Position numbers and translations under genes: made by a program
The notes under the pieces: model-generated
The model's input: only the letters and a program-made list of their open reading frames with translations
Database searches by the model: none
What the model was told of the DNA's origin: nothing
NCBI GenBank assembly: GCA_027858555.1
Contig: JAQICP010000202.1
Location: 1-6,750, forward strand
Length of the DNA: 6,750 bases
Direction: 5' to 3'
Source of the DNA: Vallitaleaceae bacterium
GTDB taxonomy: Bacteria; Bacillota; Clostridia; Lachnospirales; Vallitaleaceae
Shown here: positions 1 to 5,231 of the stretch, piece by piece
Numbering within the stretch: position 1 is the stretch's first letter
Layout: the number at the start of each line of letters is the position of its first letter

Positions 1-318
1 GGCCTGCTTGTTTCCTGTCAAAAAATCCAAACGATTATTAATAATGGTCGTAGCATAATTCTTTATACACGATTCATCTACTGTATTGAACTTGATGAAA
101 CGACTAACTGCATCTATTCCCATATCACTGAATTCAGTTAGCTCAGGGTCTCTGTAGTTAGCATCTAGCAATGTGTGTTCTAGTGTGGAGTGATAATAGT
201 GATTATGTGTTATTAAGGTTTTAAGTGTCTGTTTTAAGGCAATCATAATACTAATTGCCAAAACATTAGATGTGGTTGTCGTTTGTCCATGAACTGTGCT
301 CCAAAATGCTACTTTCAT
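1..318 (-). CDS. ParA/MinD-like (CpaE-type) protein, N-terminal part, runs off the left edge
   Basis: Only the first 106 residues are present; the gene continues past position 1. It starts with ATG at 318-316 after an AGGGGG ribosome binding site (333-328, 9-nt spacer). It overlaps the stop of the preceding gene as ATGA (318-315), so the two are probably translationally coupled. The N-terminus, MKVAFWSTVHGQTTTTSNVL, has the layout of a ParA/MinD first beta strand, P-loop and helix, including the conserved Thr-run and Asn after the loop. However, the loop contains no lysine, where a normal deviant Walker A reads KGGxGKT. I recall similar proteins beside Flp/Tad-type pilus genes in Clostridia, where a CpaE-like ParA homologue helps localise the pilus machinery. 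That role is inferred here. Whether Walker A' and B motifs exist cannot be judged because most of the protein lies outside the window. Confidence 0.8.
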   Translation of the reverse strand, partial: MKVAFWSTVHGQTTTTSNVLAISIMIALKQTLKTLITHNHYYHSTLEHTLLDANYRDPELTEFSDMGIDAVSRFIKFNTVDESCIKNYATTIINNRLDFLTGNKQA

Positions 319-1118
319 GTGATACTTCCCCCTTTTTTCGCCATACTTATAGCCTTACTTATACGCTTATTCATTTGTATAATATTAGTCATTTGATCTG
401 TATCATTCTTAAGTTTTCTAATCATCATCTGTCCTGATTTATTGGTTTTTTTACCGTTGTTTCTGCTATTTGCTACATGAGTCTTATTTGGACTATCCTT
501 GCATATCTCCTCGACCACATCCTGGAAGAAATCCAAATACTGCTTTGATAAACCAACAAATTGAACTTGTTCATTATACGAATTGAGCAGGTTCAGCTTA
601 TAATCATCCAAACTATAACTAAACGTATAGCTCGCAACTACATCGAAACACATGGGCACTTCTAATATATAATCCAGATAATCCTCATCAATCTTACTAG
701 GTACCAGATCTCTATATATTTTTACTAACTTAATATCATCGTTAGTCCGTTCTTTAATCAATCGGCATTGGTATCTAAGGGGATCGATGTGATGTCTTTG
801 TGCATCTGTTATAAGAAAATGCCAGTCACACTCAATGTAACCATTAAGTTCCTTAAGGCTCAATCCATAATCGCAAAGCACAATATCATATCCTACCAGT
901 AAGAACTCCGGCATTTCATTCAAACAATAATCAATCCCACCTAGATGGGTAATGCCGTCAATTGATATACCTGAAATATAGTAATTAAGATAGCGCTTGG
1001 GACTGATATCCATAATTAGCACTTTAAGCCCCATATGATGAAAAATCATACCCAAGTATATGAGTAAATCTATTTTATAGGAACCAATAAAACCAAGTTT
1101 AATCGAAGAAGTTTTCAC
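315..1118 (-). CDS. ParA-like protein lacking a P-loop, 267 aa, third gene of the kinase/CpaB operon
   Basis: The chosen start is GTG at 1118-1116, because AGGGGG (1133-1128) sits 9 nt upstream. The reading frame is open six codons further, to a GTG at 1136, but that start would lie upstream of this binding site. The gene overlaps the end of the CpaB-like gene by 20 bp and its TGA overlaps the next ATG, so it is in the same operon. Residues 6-40 read like the first strand, helix and second strand of a ParA/MinD fold (KLGFIGSYK, then KVLIMDIS). The glycine-rich ATP-binding loop is absent. Residues 77-85 (YDIVLCDYG) match the Walker B region and closely resemble YDFIVWDYG in the upstream kinase's C-terminal domain; a following CD plus hydrophobic strand is also shared. 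The last 60 or so residues are basic, polar and probably disordered. Likely a non-hydrolysing ParA relative with a scaffold or regulatory role; no exact function is known to me. Confidence 0.75.
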   Translation of the reverse strand: MKTSSIKLGFIGSYKIDLLIYLGMIFHHMGLKVLIMDISPKRYLNYYISGISIDGITHLGGIDYCLNEMPEFLLVGYDIVLCDYGLSLKELNGYIECDWHFLITDAQRHHIDPLRYQCRLIKERTNDDIKLVKIYRDLVPSKIDEDYLDYILEVPMCFDVVASYTFSYSLDDYKLNLLNSYNEQVQFVGLSKQYLDFFQDVVEEICKDSPNKTHVANSRNNGKKTNKSGQMMIRKLKNDTDQMTNIIQMNKRISKAISMAKKGGSIT

Positions 1119-2130
1119 TGCCCACAACCCCCTCACCTGAAGACGATTGAAGTGAATCGTCTGTATTATTTACAGTATTAGTAGTATCCACAATCTCATC
1201 ATCAATATTAATTGTACTAGTGGTTTCGCTACTATCAGTTTGACTAGATTCAGTTAAACCATTGTCCGAATTTTCTTTGTTTTCCAATTGAATTTCATCA
1301 GTTTCACTAGACATAATGCTCCAATCTATATCACTCATATCACCTACTAAACGACTTTCAAGTGCCATTCTAGACTCTATGGATAAAGCACCTTTTGCCT
1401 CTGCAACAATATTGGGATTATCCTGTATCAGAACAAGTACAGATGCATTCACCGGGTAAGTTACCACTGCCGCCTCCTGTAGTGATGGTTCGACATAAAC
1501 CGTTGTATAGATGCATGTGCCTTCTTGGATATATGCATCCACAGTAGCACTACTGATTTGGAGTATTTCTTTTTCAGATAGCCATAGCCAGAGTGTGTTT
1601 GTTTCTAGATTAACTTGCTGTACTTTCTTTTTAGTTAGCACAATATAATCTTCCCCATTTGGAAAAGAAATTCGCACATCAATATACTGATTATCACCTA
1701 GATAAGTCGGCAATTGGAAGAAATGAAATTCCTGTTCACGAATATCATCTGGTAAAAATTCTTCTGCTACAGAAAAACGCATGATGGGTATGTTTGCTTC
1801 TAAATCAGCAATGCTATATTTGCCAAAATCTTGGGATGTGATGTATAGAGTTTCCTCTAAGTCTGAAATGATCGTTTTTTGAAGAACTTGATCGGCTGTT
1901 ATAATGGAGCCGCTTTCAATAAAAGTTGTTGGTACATAAACAACTTTGTGGTTTAGATATGCTTCGTACTTTAGATTTTCAATTTGTGTTAGATATATAT
2001 TCTCGATTAGTTTTAACCTGTTTTGTATCAGATAGTAAACTGAACCACTGATAACCAATACTATAAGAATAATTCCCGCAATATAAATAAACCCCTTAAC
2101 TTTGCGCCTTTTACGACGTGCAAATCCCAT
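1099..2130 (-). CDS. CpaB/RcpC-like SAF-domain membrane protein (Flp/Tad pilus assembly type)
   Basis: The start is ATG at 2130-2128, with GGAGG at 2140-2136 and a 5-nt spacer. The frame is open to a TTG at 2175, but that has no matching binding site. The 343-aa product has a basic N-terminus (ARRKRRKVK), one membrane segment at about residues 14-35, and a short helical stretch to about 62. A SAF domain follows at about 63-125: VVYVPTTFIESGSIIT, then GKYSIADLEANIPI. A second block resembling the RcpC/CpaB domain has YIDVRISFPNGEDYIVLTKK. The last 70 or so residues are Ser/Thr/Asp/Glu/Asn-rich and low in complexity. In Flp/Tad systems CpaB/RcpC is an envelope component of the pilus secretion channel. 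In a Gram-positive host it would be membrane-anchored with the SAF domain outside. It lies 65 bp after the kinase gene and overlaps the next gene by 20 bp. The family assignment is fairly firm; the pilus role is inferred from family and neighbours. Confidence 0.8.
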   Translation of the reverse strand: MGFARRKRRKVKGFIYIAGIILIVLVISGSVYYLIQNRLKLIENIYLTQIENLKYEAYLNHKVVYVPTTFIESGSIITADQVLQKTIISDLEETLYITSQDFGKYSIADLEANIPIMRFSVAEEFLPDDIREQEFHFFQLPTYLGDNQYIDVRISFPNGEDYIVLTKKKVQQVNLETNTLWLWLSEKEILQISSATVDAYIQEGTCIYTTVYVEPSLQEAAVVTYPVNASVLVLIQDNPNIVAEAKGALSIESRMALESRLVGDMSDIDWSIMSSETDEIQLENKENSDNGLTESSQTDSSETTSTINIDDEIVDTTNTVNNTDDSLQSSSGEGVVGSENFFD

Positions 2131-2135
2131 TTTAA

Positions 2136-2140
2136 CCTCC
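2136..2140 (-). promoter_or_regulatory. Ribosome binding site GGAGG that decides the CpaB-like start
   Basis: GGAGG followed by TTAAA and then ATG (2130-2128). It supports the shorter 343-aa product over the TTG-initiated 358-aa frame. A 6-bp stem-loop (2144-2161) ends 3 nt upstream of it. Confidence 0.65.
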
Positions 2141-2195
2141 ATACAGTCCACGTGCGAACTGCCCTCATTCCCCAATGATGTTAGCTTCCTTATAT

Positions 2196-3635
2196 TTAAT
2201 CTGTTAGAATTGATCGTAATTTTTTTCTTATTTCCTTTGTGACTATAAAGGGATTTTTATGAAATGGCAATGCAGCAATCGGATTTTCAATATATGTCTT
2301 AATATCTTTTAGATCGCCCGATTCACAAAACGGAATCACATAACGCCATTCATGTTTTCTATCAAAATCCTGCATTTCTTCATAAAATGCTAGTAGTTCT
2401 TGTATCTTCCAATCCATTGCATGTGCTATTACAAGACGAATATCACATTTCGCATAATCCTTCAGGACCGATGACTTTAGTAATTCTCCATAATCCCAAA
2501 CAATAAAATCATAACTGTACTTTTCACTTGCTAGAAAATCCTCCAGATTAATATCCCAAAAATATGATACGCTTTTATATCGAAACATTTTATGATGAGT
2601 GGTCTTTTTATGCGTGTCACCTAGGCTTAGGTATATTTCCGAAAAGTCATTGCTTTGATCTACTGATACTATAGCTACTCTATGAAATTTTGCTAAAGCA
2701 TTCGCAATAATAATGGCTGTATGGGTACTGCCGCTACCATATGCTACACCTGATACCCCAATATTAAAGGTCTTGTGTAAATTACCTAAATTGAGTGCTT
2801 CAACTTGTTTTTTTAATTTTATGCCGCGTGTTTTATGTGATGGAATGTCTTTGATATGTAGTTTTTGAAGTGATTTCAGGTCCTGGCTTAACTCTGCGAT
2901 ATTCTGATATCGATTCTCAGGAATAGGTTCGCAACACTTTTTAATAAGCCTTTTTAAGGGTCCTGATACTTGTTCTGCGATTTCTTCATCGAAGCGAACA
3001 ATATAGGGTGGTTCTCCCAGGTTTTGTCCTGTAACCAAAAAATATAACGTAACACCTAATGCAAATATGTCGGTCCGCTCATCAGATTGATCTCCGCCAA
3101 ACTGTTCAGGCGCAGCATAACCCCGACTACCAAGTGGCATGGTATCCTTACTTTGACCCTGCTTAAACTCGCGCGCAATGCCAAAATCCACCAATTTGAT
3201 TTCTTTACTTTTGGTTACAATAATATTATTTGGTTTTATATCCCTGAAAATAATTGGACTAGGTTGTTGTCCATGAAGATACTGAATGACTTCTGAAAGT
3301 TGAAGTCCCCAGTCGATGACTTGTGTTTCGACTATATACTCTTGCCCTACTTTGTAAGCTTTTAGATTGTCACCCTCTATATACTCTTCAATTATATAAA
3401 CATTGCTTTCATCTTCTTCAATGTCAATAATTTTGGGAATAGCTGAATGATTCAACTTCTTCAAAATATCTGCTTCAGCTAAAACCTCTATCCCTATATT
3501 CATCCTTGGTACTTCTTTAATCGCCCACATATTACCTAGCTTGATATTCTTGACCAGATATACACGACTCATACCGCCCTCTCCCAAGAGACTAAGTATC
3601 TCGTATCTGTCAAAATAGGTCTGTCCGATTATCAT
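2196..3635 (-). CDS. Ser/Thr protein kinase fused to a C-terminal ParA/MinD-like domain
   Basis: First gene of the minus-strand operon. Counting from ATG at 3635 (479 aa), residues 11-256 form a Hanks-type kinase. The landmarks are a glycine loop GEGGMSRV at 18-25, Lys40 in AIKE, a probable helix-C Glu54, catalytic FRDIKPNN at 130-137, DFG at 150-152, AAPEQ at 174-178 and Arg242 near the end. All catalytic residues are present; HRD is FRD. Residues 162-170 contain Ser/Thr that could be autophosphorylated. From about 290 a ParA/MinD-like fold follows: strand plus loop GVSGVAYGSGSTHT (293-306), AIVSVDQS (321-328) and YDFIVWDYG (375-383). The loop has no lysine, so normal ATP hydrolysis there is doubtful. 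There is no membrane segment and no PASTA repeat, unlike PrkC/StkP. The promoter at 3670-3698 lies inside the longer open frame (to 3710), so starts above it are excluded. ATG at 3647 remains possible, but is only 2 nt from the AGGGGG at 3655-3650. Substrates are unknown; operon partners or FHA proteins outside the window are candidates. Confidence 0.88.
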   Translation of the reverse strand: MIIGQTYFDRYEILSLLGEGGMSRVYLVKNIKLGNMWAIKEVPRMNIGIEVLAEADILKKLNHSAIPKIIDIEEDESNVYIIEEYIEGDNLKAYKVGQEYIVETQVIDWGLQLSEVIQYLHGQQPSPIIFRDIKPNNIIVTKSKEIKLVDFGIAREFKQGQSKDTMPLGSRGYAAPEQFGGDQSDERTDIFALGVTLYFLVTGQNLGEPPYIVRFDEEIAEQVSGPLKRLIKKCCEPIPENRYQNIAELSQDLKSLQKLHIKDIPSHKTRGIKLKKQVEALNLGNLHKTFNIGVSGVAYGSGSTHTAIIIANALAKFHRVAIVSVDQSNDFSEIYLSLGDTHKKTTHHKMFRYKSVSYFWDINLEDFLASEKYSYDFIVWDYGELLKSSVLKDYAKCDIRLVIAHAMDWKIQELLAFYEEMQDFDRKHEWRYVIPFCESGDLKDIKTYIENPIAALPFHKNPFIVTKEIRKKLRSILTD

Positions 3636-3669
3636 ATTAGAATCCATCACCCCCTGACTAATGAAATAA

Positions 3670-3698
3670 ATTATACGGTATTTATATGTCATTGACAA
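3670..3698 (-). promoter_or_regulatory. Sigma-A type promoter of the kinase/CpaB/ParA-like operon
   Basis: On the minus strand, TTGTCA (3698-3693), a 17-bp spacer, and a perfect TATAAT (3675-3670). Transcription should begin near 3663, only about 8 nt before the AGGGGG ribosome binding site (3655-3650), giving a very short leader. No operator is evident. The three genes downstream have only short gaps or overlaps and no visible promoter, so this probably drives the whole operon. Confidence 0.8.
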
Positions 3699-3855
3699 GG
3701 GTAAGAGCATGTAAATATTCGATTAGTGAAAAATAACCAGCAATCGGTGGCTGCTAATAGGTTGTTTATTGTGCATATTTTTATATTTTCGTTTTCGCTT
3801 TGGTGATTATTTATATATTTCCGGTGTTTTGATTGGTTATTATTTTTTACTTGTT

Positions 3856-3873
3856 TGGGGACGGTCTTCAAAT
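3856..3873 (+). repeat. Left inverted repeat of the transposase element
   Basis: TGGGGACGGTCTTCAAAT. Compared with the reverse complement of the right copy (5146-5163), it differs only at positions 10 and 13 (T versus A). The copies are 1.27 kb apart on either side of the transposase, and similarity does not extend outward or inward. Confidence 0.7.
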
Positions 3874-4079
3874 TTCCATCTTTTTTTATACTTTTTCCTT
3901 TCGTAACTTGATTCAATTTTATGATTTTTACAATTTTTCGACTATAGGATTATTCTTCAAAACACCTGATATTACCCATTTTTAGCAGGTCCTCCCATAT
4001 TTGTAATTATTCGACATCTATTATATGCTCCCATTGTTGTCTGTTTATTGAGTATTTTGTTTCAATTTAAGAAAATATT

Positions 4080-4093
4080 AGTACTAACGTACT
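4080..4093. repeat. Small perfect inverted repeat AGTAC-TAAC-GTACT
   Basis: A 5-bp stem with a 4-nt loop in the leader of the transposase gene, 61 bp before its start codon. It could be a subterminal hairpin read by the HUH transposase, or a chance palindrome. The stem is too short to decide. Confidence 0.25.
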
Positions 4094-4143
4094 ATTGAGT
4101 AAACAGCCCCTCTATGATAACATTTTATCGAACATACATTCTA

Positions 4144-4149
4144 AGGAGG
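4144..4149 (+). promoter_or_regulatory. Ribosome binding site AGGAGG deciding the transposase start
   Basis: AAGGAGG (4143-4149) lies 5 nt before the ATG at 4155, a near-perfect match to the 16S anti-SD. The open frame reaches upstream to a TTG at 4095 with no binding site, and the conserved domain begins directly after Met at 4155, so the shorter product is preferred. Confidence 0.85.
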
Positions 4150-4154
4150 TTCCT

Positions 4155-5108
4155 ATGGCCCGTTTTCCACGCATCAGAATCAAAGGTGCATATTACCATA
4201 TTATATGTCGCTCGCTCTCTGAATTCAATCTGTTTAGAGATGATTACGACAAGCAAAAGTACCTTGATATTCTTTCGAAAACTACCCAAGAGTTAAGTAC
4301 AACTCTAGTTGCTTTTTGCTTAATGAGTAGCCATATTCATTTTATTATGAATCCCAATTCCATTAATATTTCCTATTTTATGAAAAAAGTTAATTGTAGC
4401 TATGCGAAGTATTATAATAGCAAATATGCTCGTCACGGCCCCGTTTTTGCTGATCGTTTTAAGAGTAAGATTATTAATTCACTGGCTTATTTGTTAACAG
4501 CTATATGCTATATTCATTACAATCCTCTTGATCTTGGCTATTTGACAAATACATTAAAGGATTATCCATATTCATCTTTCAAGTACTATCAAAGCCCCTC
4601 AATAGATAATATCTATCACCTCGACAAAGGTATTCTCCGTCACTATTTGAATAATTCAAAAGCCTCATTTTTAAAATTGCATCAGCTATACGCGGCCTAT
4701 CATAAGCCTGGAATTAGAAATAAGTTTATCGAAGACGACTGCTTTTTTGATGGACGGCTTACCCCATTCACAAAAAATCCCTCACCAGATGAAAGTTATC
4801 TTTATGTTACCGGCACTCATTACCTCTCAAAAACGGTGTCTCCGTTAAAGGTTCTCAATCGAATATCTCGTCATTTTTCCCTTGAGGGCATCACTATCTT
4901 TTCTAAAAACTATCATCACGCTTTTCATGATTTACGGTGTATATCGACAGTCCTACTTCGAAGTATCTGTGGTATCACTTATCGTGAAATAGCTTCTATA
5001 TTCGGTGATATTTCCCTCTCAAACATATATTGGCTAAACAAAAAAGGTAATGAGCTTTTCAAATCGACTTATAATAAGGAACAACTACTTCAGTTGATTT
5101 TCTCTTAG
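4155..5108 (+). CDS. REP-associated-type tyrosine transposase (Y1_Tnp, HUH) with a DnaA-like C-terminal region
   Basis: A 317-aa protein of the IS200-like/TnpA-REP superfamily, which cuts and joins single-stranded DNA through a catalytic tyrosine. The N-terminus, MARFPRIRIKGAYYHIICRS, is the typical family opening. The metal-binding HUH motif is SSHIHFIM (His60, His62). The segment YYNSKYARHGPVFADRFKSK (86-105) corresponds to the family's N-ry-r-G-lf-gRfk block. CYIHYNPLDLG contains Tyr118, which by alignment with the family's YIELNP motif is the likely nucleophile. Residues from about 235 onward resemble a DnaA/helix-turn-helix C-terminus (YREIASIFG, then NIYWLNKKG), an extension I recall in clostridial members but not in short IS200 TnpA. 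The frame is intact, so the enzyme may be active. It is flanked by the inverted repeats, lies on the same strand as dinB, and shows no clear promoter of its own. Confidence 0.9.
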   Translation: MARFPRIRIKGAYYHIICRSLSEFNLFRDDYDKQKYLDILSKTTQELSTTLVAFCLMSSHIHFIMNPNSINISYFMKKVNCSYAKYYNSKYARHGPVFADRFKSKIINSLAYLLTAICYIHYNPLDLGYLTNTLKDYPYSSFKYYQSPSIDNIYHLDKGILRHYLNNSKASFLKLHQLYAAYHKPGIRNKFIEDDCFFDGRLTPFTKNPSPDESYLYVTGTHYLSKTVSPLKVLNRISRHFSLEGITIFSKNYHHAFHDLRCISTVLLRSICGITYREIASIFGDISLSNIYWLNKKGNELFKSTYNKEQLLQLIFS

Positions 5109-5145
5109 TTTTCACAGGTCCTACTTAATGTTTTTTCTTTTTTTG

Positions 5146-5163
5146 ATTTGTAGTCCGTCCCCA
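5146..5163 (-). repeat. Right inverted repeat of the transposase element
   Basis: Plus-strand ATTTGTAGTCCGTCCCCA, the inverted partner of 3856-3873 with two mismatches. It begins 37 bp after the transposase stop, after a T-rich stretch (5131-5144), and ends 10 bp before the -35 box of the dinB promoter. GTAG (5150-5153) directly precedes the TCCGTCCCC core; REP elements also carry a GTAG-type tetranucleotide beside their hairpin, although here only half a palindrome follows. Confidence 0.7.
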
Positions 5164-5173
5164 TCTTTAATTC

Positions 5174-5202
5174 TTGACTAGAACATATGTTCGTATTATA
5201 AT
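5174..5202 (+). promoter_or_regulatory. Sigma-A type promoter of the dinB operon
   Basis: TTGACT (5174-5179), a 17-bp spacer, and a perfect TATAAT (5197-5202). The spacer contains the LexA box, so LexA binding would block RNA polymerase. The expected start of transcription is near 5209, giving a leader of a little over 20 nt. Confidence 0.85.
5181..5192. promoter_or_regulatory. LexA (DinR) operator, SOS box
   Basis: GAACATATGTTC is a perfect 12-bp palindrome matching the Gram-positive LexA consensus GAAC-N4-GTTC. It lies entirely between the -35 and -10 boxes of the polymerase gene, the classic position for repression that is relieved by RecA-stimulated LexA cleavage after DNA damage. Confidence 0.92.
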
Positions 5203-5231
5203 ATAAGTACTCCACAAAAAGGCGGTATCTT

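Larger units (their letters stand above)
3699..4154. other. Long intergenic region, AT-rich; left flank of the transposase element
   Basis: No convincing gene. The plus strand is strongly T-rich, notably about 3770-3960. From 3699 to 3855 lies the sequence upstream of the kinase promoter. From 3856 begins the transposase element: its left inverted repeat, then about 280 bp of noncoding leader. A minus-strand open frame of 75 codons (3689-3916) has no ribosome binding site, a TTG start and a Lys/Asn-rich product typical of AT-rich noncoding DNA. I found no well-spaced -35/-10 pair for the transposase. Confidence 0.6.
3856..5163 (+). mobile_element. REP-associated-type (HUH/Y1) transposase element bounded by an 18-bp inverted repeat
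   Basis: A 1.3-kb unit with one transposase gene, bracketed by TGGGGACGGTCTTCAAAT at the left and the reverse complement of TGGGGACGGACTACAAAT at the right (16 of 18 match). The ends are inferred from these repeats; the true cleavage sites may differ, since HUH transposases usually recognise subterminal hairpins and make no target duplication. From memory, GGGGACGG-type repeats often accompany Y1 transposases in Clostridia and related Gram-positives. The element sits between the kinase-operon promoter and the dinB promoter. Confidence 0.6.

Noticed and set aside
3087..3296. 69-codon plus-strand open frame
   Set aside because: Antisense to the conserved catalytic core of the kinase, with no family signature.
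3748..3765. Possible hairpin CAGC...GCTG upstream of the kinase promoter
   Set aside because: Only 4 bp of pairing with no T tract; not a credible terminator or operator.
3689..3916. 75-codon minus-strand open frame upstream of the kinase
   Set aside because: TTG start without a ribosome binding site, Lys/Asn-rich product of AT-rich noncoding DNA; it also spans the kinase promoter and the left inverted repeat.
4001..4079. Candidate promoter boxes for the transposase (TTGTAA/TATTAT and TTGAGT/AATATT)
   Set aside because: Spacings are 12 and 20 bp, outside the normal range, in a T-rich region where such matches arise by chance.
4114..4296. 60-codon plus-strand open frame
   Set aside because: Overlaps the transposase start in another frame; the transposase frame has the strong ribosome binding site and conserved motifs.
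5082..5110. Possible terminator CAACT-ACTTC-AGTTG followed by a T-rich stretch at the end of the transposase gene
   Set aside because: The 5-bp stem is AT-rich, lies inside the coding sequence, and the following run (ATTTTCTCTTAG) is not a continuous T tract.
3986..5122. 8-bp direct repeat CAGGTCCT (3986-3993 and 5115-5122) flanking the transposase gene
   Set aside because: Too short to distinguish from chance, lies inside the inverted repeats, and this transposase class does not normally make target duplications.
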